From the NCBI GenBank assembly GCA_903839865.1, contig CAIMEE010000433.1, positions 1 through 33,018 on the forward strand: 33,018 bases of DNA. Reading direction: 5' to 3'. A program made the translations under genes and the position numbers. The notes below the pieces were generated by a model, which worked only from the letters and a program-made list of their open reading frames with translations, was not told the DNA's origin and ran no database searches. This document shows positions 17,596 to 25,091 of this stretch, piece after piece; within the stretch, counting starts at the first letter, position 1, and the number at the start of each line of letters is the position of its first letter. The stretch comes from Enhydrobacter aerosaccus. Its GTDB lineage: Bacteria; Pseudomonadota; Alphaproteobacteria; Reyranellales; Reyranellaceae.

Positions 17596-18624
17596 TCAGC
17601 GGCCGAACACGTCCCGCCAGCCGCGCGCGGCTCCAAGCGTGGCGGCCGAATAAACGCCGCGCGCCACGGCACGGGCCAGGCAATCGGCGGCCAATGTGCC
17701 CAGTTCAGCGAGCGCCAGCGGATCGTTGCCGAGGTCGAGCCTGCCCGTGGCGATCGAGAAGACCGTGTCGCCATCCTGCGGCGTGTGCACCGGCCGGATC
17801 GAACGGGCGAGGCCGTCCTGCGCCATCACCGCCAGCCGCTGCGCCGAAGCCTTGTCGAGCCTTGCATTGGTCGCGACCACGGCGATGGTGGTGTTGGCGC
17901 GCGGATCTTTTCGCGCCGCGTCGGCTGGATCGTGCGTGAGATCGGCGCGGTCGTGCGACACCGGCAGGCCAAGGCCATGCGCCGGTGGCGGCAGGCCGCC
18001 GAACTCGCCGCTCTGCTCCAAGGCCCACGCCCAGAATTGCGGCATGTCGCCCATGGTCGTGTAGCCGCGCGCATTCACCGCCACGATCGCGCCCACCTGC
18101 ACGCCCGTCGCGGGATCGACCGCCGAGGCGCTGCCGAGACCACCCTTGAGATTGCCGGCCTTGGCGCCGAGGCCGGCACCGATGTTGCCCAGCGCAAAGT
18201 CGCGACCCGCATTGCCCGTCGCCTGATAGCCCAGCTCGCGATAGGGCGGCCAGTCCCAGGCCTTTTCGCCGCCGTTCAGCAGGTCGAACAGGATCGCCGA
18301 GGGCACGATCGGCACGACGATGTCGGCGATGGCGATGCCCTTGCCATGCTCGCGCAGCCAGCGCATCACTCCGTCGGTCGAAGACAGGCCGAAGGCCGAG
18401 CCGCCGGAGAGACAGACCGCGTCGATGCGATCGACCCGGCACGAGGGATCGAGCAGATCGGTCTCGCGCGTGCCCGGTGCGCCACCGCGCACGTCGACCG
18501 AGGCGACCGACGGCGTCTCGCACAGGATCACGCTGACCCCCGAGCGCAGGCGATGATCCTCGGCGTTGCCCACCAGGATTCCGTCGACGTCGGTGATCAG
18601 GTTGCGAGGGCCGGGACGAAGCAT
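17596..18624 (-). CDS. P1-family N-terminal-nucleophile peptidase (DmpA-like)
   Basis: Aminopeptidase-like protein of 342 residues, full length for the S58/DmpA family, which self-cleaves to expose a nucleophile. The N-terminal domain starts with GPRNLITDVDGILVGN. It continues through VRGGAPGTRETDLLDP and CLSGGSAFGLSSTDGVMRWL, and later GNIGAGLGAKAGNLKGGLGSAS. Aligning ATNARLD with DmpA's ATDAPL places T245 (in N-T-T-I-A-V-V) at DmpA's nucleophile Ser250, so Thr would be the nucleophile here. Relatives cleave beta-peptides or D-amino-acid amides. ATG 18624 lies 2 bp after the RlmI-like stop. Its position just before a peptide-binding protein suggests hydrolysis of the imported peptide. Confidence 0.9.
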   Translation of the reverse strand: MLRPGPRNLITDVDGILVGNAEDHRLRSGVSVILCETPSVASVDVRGGAPGTRETDLLDPSCRVDRIDAVCLSGGSAFGLSSTDGVMRWLREHGKGIAIADIVVPIVPSAILFDLLNGGEKAWDWPPYRELGYQATGNAGRDFALGNIGAGLGAKAGNLKGGLGSASAVDPATGVQVGAIVAVNARGYTTMGDMPQFWAWALEQSGEFGGLPPPAHGLGLPVSHDRADLTHDPADAARKDPRANTTIAVVATNARLDKASAQRLAVMAQDGLARSIRPVHTPQDGDTVFSIATGRLDLGNDPLALAELGTLAADCLARAVARGVYSAATLGAARGWRDVFGR

Positions 18625-18626
18625 TG

Positions 18627-19820
18627 TTAGTCGACTTGCAGCGTCATCGCCTTGAGGTACGCCGTTTCCGGCAGGCCCGGATGCACCGGATGATCGAGGG
18701 CGGCGCCGGAGGTGCGCAGGATGCGGGCGTTGCGTTCGACGTCGCGCAGGCCGCGGCGGACTTGGTCGGCGAACATCGGCGGATCGACCAGATGCGAGCA
18801 CGAGGCCACGAACAGGAAGCCGCCGCGTGAGACGAGAGGCGCCGCCAGCCGCACCAGCTTGCGATAGCCCTGCACGCCCACCTTGATGTCCTTGCGGCTC
18901 TTCACGAAGGCCGGCGGATCGCAGATCACGACGTCGAACTTGCGCAGATGCGTGCCGCCCAGCTTTTCGAGCGCGTCGAACACTTCGCTCTTCTCGAACG
19001 ACACGATCTTCTCGACGCCGTTCAGCTTCGCGGCCTCGCGCGCGGGATCGAGTGCCGCCGCCGAGCGGTCGATGCAGGTCACGGCCTTGGCGCCTTCCTT
19101 GGCGGCCAGCACGCCGAAGCCGCCCGAGTAGCAATAGGTGTCGAGCACGTTGGCGTCCTTGGCGAGGCTCGCCACGAAGCGGCGGTTGTCGCGCTGGTCG
19201 TAGAACCAGCCGGTCTTCTGGCCGCCCGAGAGATCGGCCACGAACTTCGCACCGTTCTCGATCAGCTCGATCGCGGTATCGCCGTCGCCTTTGACGACGG
19301 TCACTTCGCGCGTCAGCCCTTCGAGCTCGCGCACCGGCGAATCGTTCTTGAGCACGATGGTCTTGGGCGACAGCTCGGCCTCGAGCGCTTCCAGCAGCAC
19401 CGGCGTCAGCGCATCCATGCCAGCACTGTTGACCTGGACCACCAGCGCATCGCCGAAGCGGTCGACGATCACGCTCGGCAGGCCGTCGGCCTCGGCATGG
19501 ATCAGCCGGTAGTATGGCACGCCGATCAGCTTGTCGCGGAGCGCAACCGCATTGGCGATGCGGCGGCCGAGGAACAGCGCGTCGATGGTCGCCTCGGGAT
19601 TCGAGGTCAGCATGCGGGCTGCGATCAGCGAATGCGGATTGAAGGTGGCGACGCCGATCGCCTGACCGCCCGGCGCGCGCATCACGACCAGCGAGCCCGC
19701 GGGCAGCGCCTTGGTCTCGGCGTCCATCAGGATTTCGTTGGAGAAGGCCCAGGGATGGCCCGAGCGCACGCGGCGATCTTCGCCGGCTTTGAGCAAAACA
19801 CTGGGGAGTTTGTCAGCCAA
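18627..19820 (-). CDS. Class I rRNA large-subunit methyltransferase, RlmI-like
   Basis: SAM-dependent methyltransferase of 397 residues. An N-terminal PUA domain (about 1-75, LLKAGEDRRVRSGHPWAFSNEI) precedes the linker domain (EADGLPSVIVDRFGDALVVQVNSAGMD). The Rossmann methyltransferase domain follows, with QKTGWFYDQRDNR, motif I VLDTYCYSGGFGVLAAKEGA, motif IV CDPPAFVKSRKD and SCSHLVDPPMF. This is the architecture of RlmI, which makes m5C1962 in 23S rRNA. TTG 19820 is supported by AAAGGAG 5 bp upstream, and the family N-terminus begins there. Only 1 bp separates it from the gamma-glutamyltransferase stop, so a housekeeping rRNA enzyme sits inside a peptide-catabolism run. Confidence 0.9.
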   Translation of the reverse strand: MADKLPSVLLKAGEDRRVRSGHPWAFSNEILMDAETKALPAGSLVVMRAPGGQAIGVATFNPHSLIAARMLTSNPEATIDALFLGRRIANAVALRDKLIGVPYYRLIHAEADGLPSVIVDRFGDALVVQVNSAGMDALTPVLLEALEAELSPKTIVLKNDSPVRELEGLTREVTVVKGDGDTAIELIENGAKFVADLSGGQKTGWFYDQRDNRRFVASLAKDANVLDTYCYSGGFGVLAAKEGAKAVTCIDRSAAALDPAREAAKLNGVEKIVSFEKSEVFDALEKLGGTHLRKFDVVICDPPAFVKSRKDIKVGVQGYRKLVRLAAPLVSRGGFLFVASCSHLVDPPMFADQVRRGLRDVERNARILRTSGAALDHPVHPGLPETAYLKAMTLQVD

Positions 19821-19821
19821 G

Positions 19822-21468
19822 CTAATCTCCTTTGGCGACGCCGTCGCGCCGCGGATCGGCGCCCCCTCCCCAGCCATCCCCCTCGCGGCGGATGGCCGTC
19901 AGGCCGCCTTCATGCCGGCGGACTTGTACTTCATGGCCCAGCGCGCGCAAGCGCCCTGCCTGAGCGGGCAAATCGCCCTTTTCCTCGAGTTCGGTCGGTC
20001 CGTTGGTATTGATGATGCGCGGAAGATCGAGCGCGGCCTGTGCGGATAGGTTCCAGTCGAGCATGCCGATCAGCGCCTGGAGCGTATCGCCGATGATCCG
20101 CTGGCCCCCGGCCGAGCCCACGGACAGGACCAGGTCCCGGTTCCGGTTCAGCACGAAGGTGGGCGACATCGAGGACCGCGGCCGCTTGCCGGGCTCGACC
20201 CGGTTGGCGACCGGCTGGCCGTCGCGCACCGCCACCGCCGAGAAATCGGTAAGCTCGTTGTTCAGGATAAAGCCGCCCACCATCATCAGCGAGCCGAACG
20301 GCGCTTCGATGGTCGTGGTGAAGCTCACGGCATTGCCCTGCTTGTCCACGATCGTCATGTGGCTTGTGCCGTGCTCGACATAGCCCGGCGGCACGGTGCC
20401 CTGCACGCCCATGCTCTTGTCGAGCGAGATCAGGGCACGACGTTGGGCAATATAGGCTGGCGCCAGCAGCTTCTCGACCGGCACCGGCGTGAAGGCGGGA
20501 TCGTCGACGTAATGCGCTCTGTCGGCGAAGATCAGACGACTGGTCTCGCCGATGAGATGCAGGGCGCGCAGGTCGTTGGGCTGGTCGTCCGACAATTTGA
20601 ACGGCTCGAGGATGGCCAGCGCCTGCAGGATCGCGATCCCGCCCGACGACGGCGGACCCATGCCGCAGACCGTCCAGATGCGATAGGGGCCGCACACGGC
20701 CTCGCGCTTGATCACCTTGTAGGCGGCGAGATCGGCGAGCGACAGGGTGCCGGGCCGTATGTGCGACCGTACCCGCGCGACCATCTCCTCGGCAATCGGG
20801 CCTTCGCGCAGGACCGCACTGCCCTTGTCCGCGATGAGCTGCATCGTGTCGGCCAGGGCCGGATTGACGACGGTGTCGCCCCGTTTCTTCGGCGAGCCGA
20901 CGGCGTTGTAGTAGATCGCGCGCGCCGCGGGCTCGTCGGCGAACGGCTTCACCGTGTCGAGCCAGGCGGCAAGACGCGCGGAGACGGGAAAGCCGTTGCG
21001 CGCGGCCTCGATCGAGGTGGCGAACAGGCTGCTCCACGGAAGTCTGCCGTGTTCCTTGTGCGCCGTCTCGAGCAGCGCAACGGCACTGGGTACGCCGACC
21101 GAAATTCCAGACGCGACGGCCTGGCGGAACGGCAGCGGCTTGCCGTCGGCACCGAGGAACATCGTGGGCGTCGCACCGGCCGGCGCCGCCTCGCGGCCGT
21201 CGTAGACAGTAATCGCGTGGCTCGCGCCGTTGTAATAGAGCAGGAACCCGCCGCCACCGATGCCCGAGGCCTGCGGCTCGGCCACGCCCAGCATCATCTG
21301 CACGGCAACGGCGGCATCGACGGCAGAGCCGCCGCGGCTCAGCACTTCAAGACCAGCCTGGACCGCCAGTGGATGAGCGGCCGCCACCATCTGCTGCGGC
21401 TCCGCGTGCGCACGCTCGGCGCCGCCGACCAGCAGCGCAACAGCGAGAACGGCGCCGAGGCGCCTCAC
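19822..21468 (-). CDS. ggt: Gamma-glutamyltransferase (Ntn-hydrolase)
   Basis: Periplasmic enzyme of 548 residues that removes or transfers the gamma-glutamyl group of glutathione and related peptides. It has a signal peptide MRRLGAVLAVALLVGGAERAHA. Key features are R92 in YDGREAAP (gamma-glutamyl carboxylate binding), autocleavage and nucleophile T368 in EHGTSHMTIVDKQGNAVS, and NNELTDFS. SSMSPTFVL and GSAGGQRII complete the oxyanion region. The precursor should split before T368 into large and small subunits. GTG 21468 overlaps the stop of the tam-like gene (GTGA, 21465-21468) and directly precedes the signal peptide; the longer open frame is rejected. With the downstream peptidase and peptide transporter it suggests use of gamma-glutamyl peptides. 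Confidence 0.93.
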   Translation of the reverse strand: MRRLGAVLAVALLVGGAERAHAEPQQMVAAAHPLAVQAGLEVLSRGGSAVDAAVAVQMMLGVAEPQASGIGGGGFLLYYNGASHAITVYDGREAAPAGATPTMFLGADGKPLPFRQAVASGISVGVPSAVALLETAHKEHGRLPWSSLFATSIEAARNGFPVSARLAAWLDTVKPFADEPAARAIYYNAVGSPKKRGDTVVNPALADTMQLIADKGSAVLREGPIAEEMVARVRSHIRPGTLSLADLAAYKVIKREAVCGPYRIWTVCGMGPPSSGGIAILQALAILEPFKLSDDQPNDLRALHLIGETSRLIFADRAHYVDDPAFTPVPVEKLLAPAYIAQRRALISLDKSMGVQGTVPPGYVEHGTSHMTIVDKQGNAVSFTTTIEAPFGSLMMVGGFILNNELTDFSAVAVRDGQPVANRVEPGKRPRSSMSPTFVLNRNRDLVLSVGSAGGQRIIGDTLQALIGMLDWNLSAQAALDLPRIINTNGPTELEEKGDLPAQAGRLRALGHEVQVRRHEGGLTAIRREGDGWGGGADPRRDGVAKGD

Positions 21469-22277
21469 GCGCGGCGGGCCACGATGAACATGCGACGGAA
21501 GGGAAACAGCGTGATGCCGTCGGCGCGTGTCGGATAGGCCTTGGCGATCATGCCGGCGTAGCACTCGTAGAACGCCTTGCCCTCTTCGGGACTGAGCGCC
21601 TCGAGGAACGGGCGCAGGCCGGTGCTCGACGTGTATTGCGCGACCGGGTCCTTGCCCGTCAGCACCTGCTGGTAGATCGACTCCCAGATGTCGAGATCGG
21701 CGCACAGTGGCTTCAGCCTGTCGTAATACTGCGCGGGCTCTTCGACGCGGATGACGCCGCCCACGTTCCTGAGCTTGTCGCGCCACGGTCCCGCTTCGGC
21801 CGCCTCGCGCATCAGCGTATGCGACGGCGCGTCGAGATTGCGCGGCATCTGGATCGCGAGCTGGCCGCCCGACGGAAGCGTCTCCAGCAAGCCGGGGAAC
21901 ATGTCGATGTGGCCCGGCAGCCACTGGTAGGCGGCGTTGCTGTAGAGGATCGAGGGCGGCGTACCTGGCTTGAAGTGCGCCAGATCGCCCTTCTCGAAGG
22001 TCACGCGCGCAGTCGTGGTCTGGCTGCGCGCCTTGGCAAGCATGTCCTCCGACGAATCGATGCCGATAACAGGAGCCGCGGGAAAGCGCTCGGCCAGGAT
22101 GCGCGAGATGTTACCGGCGCCGCAGCCTAGATCGTAGATCGCATGGCCCGGGCGCCCGGCGTTGGCCGGATCGAGGCGGGCCATCAGGTCCATGGCCGGC
22201 CGCATGCGCGCATCGGCGAACTTCAGGTAGAGATTGGCATCCCATTTGGTCGACGCTGTTGTGGAGGTCCCTGGCAC
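21465..22277 (-). CDS. tam: Trans-aconitate 2-methyltransferase
   Basis: SAM-dependent methyltransferase of 270 residues that in E. coli methylates trans-aconitate, a spontaneous isomer of cis-aconitate that inhibits aconitase. Features are WDANLYLKFADARMRPAMDLMARL, motif I IYDLGCGAGNISRIL (about 47-61), IGIDSSEDMLAKAR, and the family-specific YSNAAYQWLPGH and LAIQMPRNLDAPSH. GTG 22277 has GGGGAGAAG upstream overlapping the preceding gene's end. It lies 3 bp after the AhpD-like gene and is coupled to ggt. Whether the substrate is really trans-aconitate is inferred from the motif set. Confidence 0.88.
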   Translation of the reverse strand: MPGTSTTASTKWDANLYLKFADARMRPAMDLMARLDPANAGRPGHAIYDLGCGAGNISRILAERFPAAPVIGIDSSEDMLAKARSQTTTARVTFEKGDLAHFKPGTPPSILYSNAAYQWLPGHIDMFPGLLETLPSGGQLAIQMPRNLDAPSHTLMREAAEAGPWRDKLRNVGGVIRVEEPAQYYDRLKPLCADLDIWESIYQQVLTGKDPVAQYTSSTGLRPFLEALSPEEGKAFYECYAGMIAKAYPTRADGITLFPFRRMFIVARRA

Positions 22278-22280
22278 AGC

Positions 22281-22679
22281 TCACTTCTCCCCGAACGCTT
22301 TATCGACCGGAACGCGGTAGGCCTGGGCGATCTTGTTGCCCTTTTGCGCCGCCAGCACGACGGCCATGAATTCCTCGTGCATCTCGACCGTCAGCCCCTT
22401 CTTGGCCGCCATCGCGCCGCGCGAGGCGATGCAATAGTCGCACCCGTTGGCGATCGATACAGCGAGATAAACTAACTCCTTGGTGAGCGGATCGAGCCTG
22501 CCCGGCCCCATCGCGGCCTTCAGCTCCTCGGCGAACCGCTCCATCACGTCGGGATGGACGGCGAGCGCCTTCCAGACGTTGTTGATCTCGTCCGGCTTGA
22601 TGCTGCGGCCGCGCGCGATGGTATCGACAACGGCCTTGGCGCGGGGCGCCATGTCCTTGTACTCGACCAGTTTGGCCAT
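22281..22679 (-). CDS. Carboxymuconolactone decarboxylase / AhpD-like protein
   Basis: Helical protein of 132 residues of the CMD/AhpD fold. The AhpD-type redox motif is at C80-D-Y-C83 in SIANGCDYCIASRGAMAAKKG, with E69 as the expected upstream acid. In active AhpD relatives the motif continues CxxCxxxH; here position 87 is Arg, not His, so the proton relay is incomplete. It could be a peroxidase-like thiol protein with altered chemistry. ATG 22679 has AAAGGAG upstream. It sits between phaB and tam; the 26-bp gap to phaB allows co-transcription. Confidence 0.88.
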   Translation of the reverse strand: MAKLVEYKDMAPRAKAVVDTIARGRSIKPDEINNVWKALAVHPDVMERFAEELKAAMGPGRLDPLTKELVYLAVSIANGCDYCIASRGAMAAKKGLTVEMHEEFMAVVLAAQKGNKIAQAYRVPVDKAFGEK

Positions 22680-22705
22680 GGCGGTCTCCTTTGTGTGCGC
22701 TAAGC

Positions 22706-23431
22706 CTAATACATGTGCTGGCCGCCGTTGATCGACAAGGTCGAGCCGGTGATGAAGCCGGCATCGTCGGCGATCAGGAACAGCACGCCACGCGCGATCT
22801 CGTCGGCCTTGCCCAGCCGGCCGACGGGGATCTTGGCCACGATCTTCTCGAGCACGTTTGCCGGCACCGCCGAGACCATGTCGGTGTCGGTATAGCCCGG
22901 CGCGATCGCGTTCACGGTGATGCCCTTGGACGCGCCTTCCTGGGCCAACGCCTTGGTGAAGCCGTGGATGCCCGACTTGGCGGCGGCATAGTTCACCTGG
23001 CCGTACTGGCCGCCCTGGCCGTTGATCGAGCCGATGTTGACGATGCGGCCGAAGCCGCGCGTGTTCATGCCGTCCCACACCGCCTTGCTGACGTTGAAGC
23101 AGGAGCCCAGGTTGGTGTCGATCACGGCGTCCCACATGTCGCGGCTGAGGCGGCGCATCGTGCTGTCGCGCGTGATGCCGGCGTTGTTGACCACGATCTC
23201 GATCGGCCCGAGGTCCTTCTCGATCTGGGCGACGGCGGCGGTGACGGCGGCATGATCGCTGACGTCGAACTTGTAGACGGCAATGCCGGTCTCTTCCTTG
23301 AAAGCCTGGGCCGCCACGTCGTTGCCGGCGTAATTGGCGGCAACAGCGTAGCCGCGCAGCTTCAGCATTCGCGAGATCGCGGCACCGATACCGCGCGTTC
23401 CACCCGTCACCAATGCAACACGTCCAGCCAT
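22706..23431 (-). CDS. phaB: Acetoacetyl-CoA reductase (NADPH)
   Basis: Short-chain dehydrogenase of 241 residues that reduces acetoacetyl-CoA to (R)-3-hydroxybutyryl-CoA, the monomer for polyhydroxybutyrate. The cofactor loop is T9-GGTRGIG-16, NNAG is at 82-85, and the catalytic residues are S135, Y148 and K152 (VNYAAAK). RIVNIGSINGQGGQYGQVNYAAAKSG is the PhaB-type block that separates it from FabG, and the C-terminus GSTLSINGGQHMY also fits. ATG 23431 has GGGAGG upstream. It lies 1.7 kb from phaA, with an MFS gene and a repeat-bearing spacer between them. Confidence 0.94.
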   Translation of the reverse strand: MAGRVALVTGGTRGIGAAISRMLKLRGYAVAANYAGNDVAAQAFKEETGIAVYKFDVSDHAAVTAAVAQIEKDLGPIEIVVNNAGITRDSTMRRLSRDMWDAVIDTNLGSCFNVSKAVWDGMNTRGFGRIVNIGSINGQGGQYGQVNYAAAKSGIHGFTKALAQEGASKGITVNAIAPGYTDTDMVSAVPANVLEKIVAKIPVGRLGKADEIARGVLFLIADDAGFITGSTLSINGGQHMY

Positions 23432-23469
23432 TTTTTCCTCCCTTACTGAGAGGACACTCTAGCCAAAAA

Positions 23470-24690
23470 TCAGTCGCAGGCCATCTCCGGCTGGCTGATC
23501 AGGGCGACCGCACGTGACATCCAGATCACCAGCGCCTGCACGGCAAATCCCGCAACTGCGAGATAGAGGCACGCCTCGGCACCGTAAAGGCCACCGACCA
23601 GCGCACCGAGGCCCGCGCCCAGCGGACGCGCGCCGTAGGCCATGATGTTGATCGCCGAGACGCGGCCCAGCAGGCGCGGCGGCGTCACCGACTGGCGCAA
23701 GGTCGTGGTGCTGATCGTCCACAGGATCGGCCCGGCGCCCAGCAGGAAGAAGCTCAGACCCGCCAGGATCGGCGTAGGCACCGCCGTGGTGAGCGCCATC
23801 ACGCTGGCGGCGACAAGACCAGTTACCGGACCCAGCCCGATCACCGTTCCGAACGGCAGCCAGCGCATCACGCGCGTTGCCAGCAAGGCGCCGAACACCA
23901 TGCCGACGCCGTACATGCCGAGCACGACGCCGATCCCCGAGGCCGATAGGCCGAGCGTCCGCACGGCATAGGGCACGAAGACCGCGACGATCAGGAACCA
24001 GGCGGTATTGAAAATGAACTGCGTCACGAACACCGGCCGCAGCAGATCGTGGCCGAACACGAAGGCCGCGCCCTCCTTGATCTCCTGCCACGGATGACGG
24101 CGTGCAAACTTGGCGCGCACCGGCTCGTAGATGCCCGACAGCAGCACGACAGCCAGGATCGACAGAGCGGCCGCAAAGCCGAACGCGGGACCCGCGCCAA
24201 TCCAGCCGACCAGCAGACCGCCCAATGCGGGGCCCGCGGCGAAGGCTATGGTGCGGGCGAGCTCGATGCGGGCATTCGCGGCCGGCAGCATCTGCGGAGG
24301 CACCAGCGACGGCACAAGCGAGGGAGCCGCCACGCTGTAGACAACGGTGCCGCAGACCGCGACGAAGCCCAGCAGCGCCAGCAGCGGGAGCGTGAGCCAG
24401 CCCGCCAGGATCAGCAGCAGCACGCCCAGCAGCGCCCCTGCCCGCAACGCCTCGGCAGCCGCCATCAACCGGCGCCGCGCCATCCGGTCGACCATCAGGC
24501 CGGCGGGGATGGCGAACAGCACGAACGGCAAAGTGAGCGCCGTCTGCAACAGGCCGGTCTCGCCCTCGCCCGCGCCCAGCAGAAGCACGGCCACGATGGG
24601 AGCGGCAGCCAGCGCCACCTGCTCCGCCGACTGCGCGACCAGGTTCGACCAGGCGAGACGATTGAAGGTGGCGGGAAGAGTGTCGGACAT
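23470..24690 (-). CDS. MFS transporter (EntS/MFS_3-like exporter)
   Basis: Inner-membrane protein of 406 residues with about 12 hydrophobic segments. It starts MSDTLPATFNRLAWSNLVAQSAEQVALAAAPIVAVLLLGAGEGETGLLQTALTLPFVLFAIPAGLMVDRMARRRLM, which includes the MFS motif A between TM2 and TM3. The second half has VSAINIMAYGARPLGAGLGALVGG. The pattern resembles enterobactin-exporter-like and other drug or metabolite efflux MFS proteins; the substrate is unknown. ATG 24690 has AGGAG 6 bp upstream, and the upstream extension is non-coding spacer. It stops 38 bp before phaB, so the two may be co-transcribed. Confidence 0.9.
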   Translation of the reverse strand: MSDTLPATFNRLAWSNLVAQSAEQVALAAAPIVAVLLLGAGEGETGLLQTALTLPFVLFAIPAGLMVDRMARRRLMAAAEALRAGALLGVLLLILAGWLTLPLLALLGFVAVCGTVVYSVAAPSLVPSLVPPQMLPAANARIELARTIAFAAGPALGGLLVGWIGAGPAFGFAAALSILAVVLLSGIYEPVRAKFARRHPWQEIKEGAAFVFGHDLLRPVFVTQFIFNTAWFLIVAVFVPYAVRTLGLSASGIGVVLGMYGVGMVFGALLATRVMRWLPFGTVIGLGPVTGLVAASVMALTTAVPTPILAGLSFFLLGAGPILWTISTTTLRQSVTPPRLLGRVSAINIMAYGARPLGAGLGALVGGLYGAEACLYLAVAGFAVQALVIWMSRAVALISQPEMACD

Positions 24691-24766
24691 CGGCGGCTCC
24701 TGCGTTCGTTGTCCCGAACCTAGGGAGCCCTGGGCGGAGCCTCTATCCGGCAGCCGCCCCGCATTC

Positions 24767-24808
24767 CGTCTCACCGTCTCACGCCCTAGCGTTTGAGACG
24801 ATGAGACG
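24767..24808. repeat. Degenerate GTCTCA-family inverted repeat
   Basis: The left arm CGTCTCACCGTCTCA pairs with the right arm TGAGACGATGAGACG, 14 of 15 positions. The left arm and following bases (GTCTCACCGTCTCACGCCCTAG) are identical to those of the perfect hairpin at 25044-25084, so the two are copies of one element about 276 bp apart. Confidence 0.8.
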
Positions 24809-24810
24809 TT

Positions 24811-24893
24811 TGTCATCCTGAGCGCAGCGAAGGATCTAGCCCGTCAACACCGCGCCGTTGAACCCCTGGGTCCTTCGCTGCGCTCAGGACGAC
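24811..24893. repeat. REP-like inverted repeat pair
   Basis: The left arm GTCATCCTGAGCGCAGCGAA... (24812-24835) and the right arm ...TTCGCTGCGCTCAGGACGAC (24870-24893) are reverse complements at 22 of 24 positions, separated by about 34 bp. This CTGAGCGCAGCGAAGGA core is a common type of bacterial intergenic palindrome. On transcription it would fold into one long stem. Confidence 0.85.
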
Positions 24894-25043
24894 AAGGTGC
24901 GGAGCCAGGTTTTCCGGGCGTTTTGACGTCAGTAACGACCGTAATAGGGGTTCGCGGCGCGCTCAGTTAAAATAGCGCCAAGCTGATCCACTCCTTAGGA
25001 GTCGGGAGGGGAGAGCCATGTCTTTTTTTCTTGAAGAAAGAGA

Positions 25044-25084
25044 GTCTCACCGTCTCACGCCCTAGGGACGTGAGACGGTGAGAC
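25044..25084 (-). terminator. Perfect 16-bp hairpin after phaA, possible terminator
   Basis: The arms GTCTCACCGTCTCACG (25044-25059) and CGTGAGACGGTGAGAC (25069-25084) match perfectly around a 9-base CCCTAGGGA loop, itself nearly palindromic. It begins 8 bp after the phaA stop. On the minus strand the stem is followed by TCTCTTTCTT, pyrimidine-rich but not a pure T-run. It may act as a terminator, but since a second copy lies 276 bp away it may equally be a dispersed repeat. Confidence 0.6.
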
Positions 25085-25091
25085 GCGCGAA

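Larger units (their letters stand above)
24691..25091. other. 401-bp intergenic region rich in inverted repeats
   Basis: The longest gene-free stretch in the window, between the leftward phaA and MFS genes. From right to left in their reading direction it holds a perfect 16-bp hairpin (25044-25084), a pyrimidine-rich tract and small palindromes (ACTCC-TTA-GGAGT at 24990-25002; TTTCTT-G-AAGAAA near 25027-25039), and a REP-like inverted pair (24811-24893). Nearest the MFS gene is a degenerate copy of the first hairpin (24767-24808). The MFS promoter should lie at the left end, but I cannot point to boxes. No open frame here looks coding. Confidence 0.75.

Noticed and set aside
21469-21924. Longer N-terminus for gamma-glutamyltransferase.
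   Set aside because: The extension overlaps tam, and the signal peptide begins exactly at GTG 21468.
25021-25029. T-run as a plus-strand intrinsic terminator.
   Set aside because: No plus-strand gene ends upstream, and the hairpin lies after the T-run, not before it.
24767-25084. CRISPR-like array from repeated GTCTCA units.
   Set aside because: Only two copies, each palindromic, with unequal non-spacer DNA between them and no cas genes.
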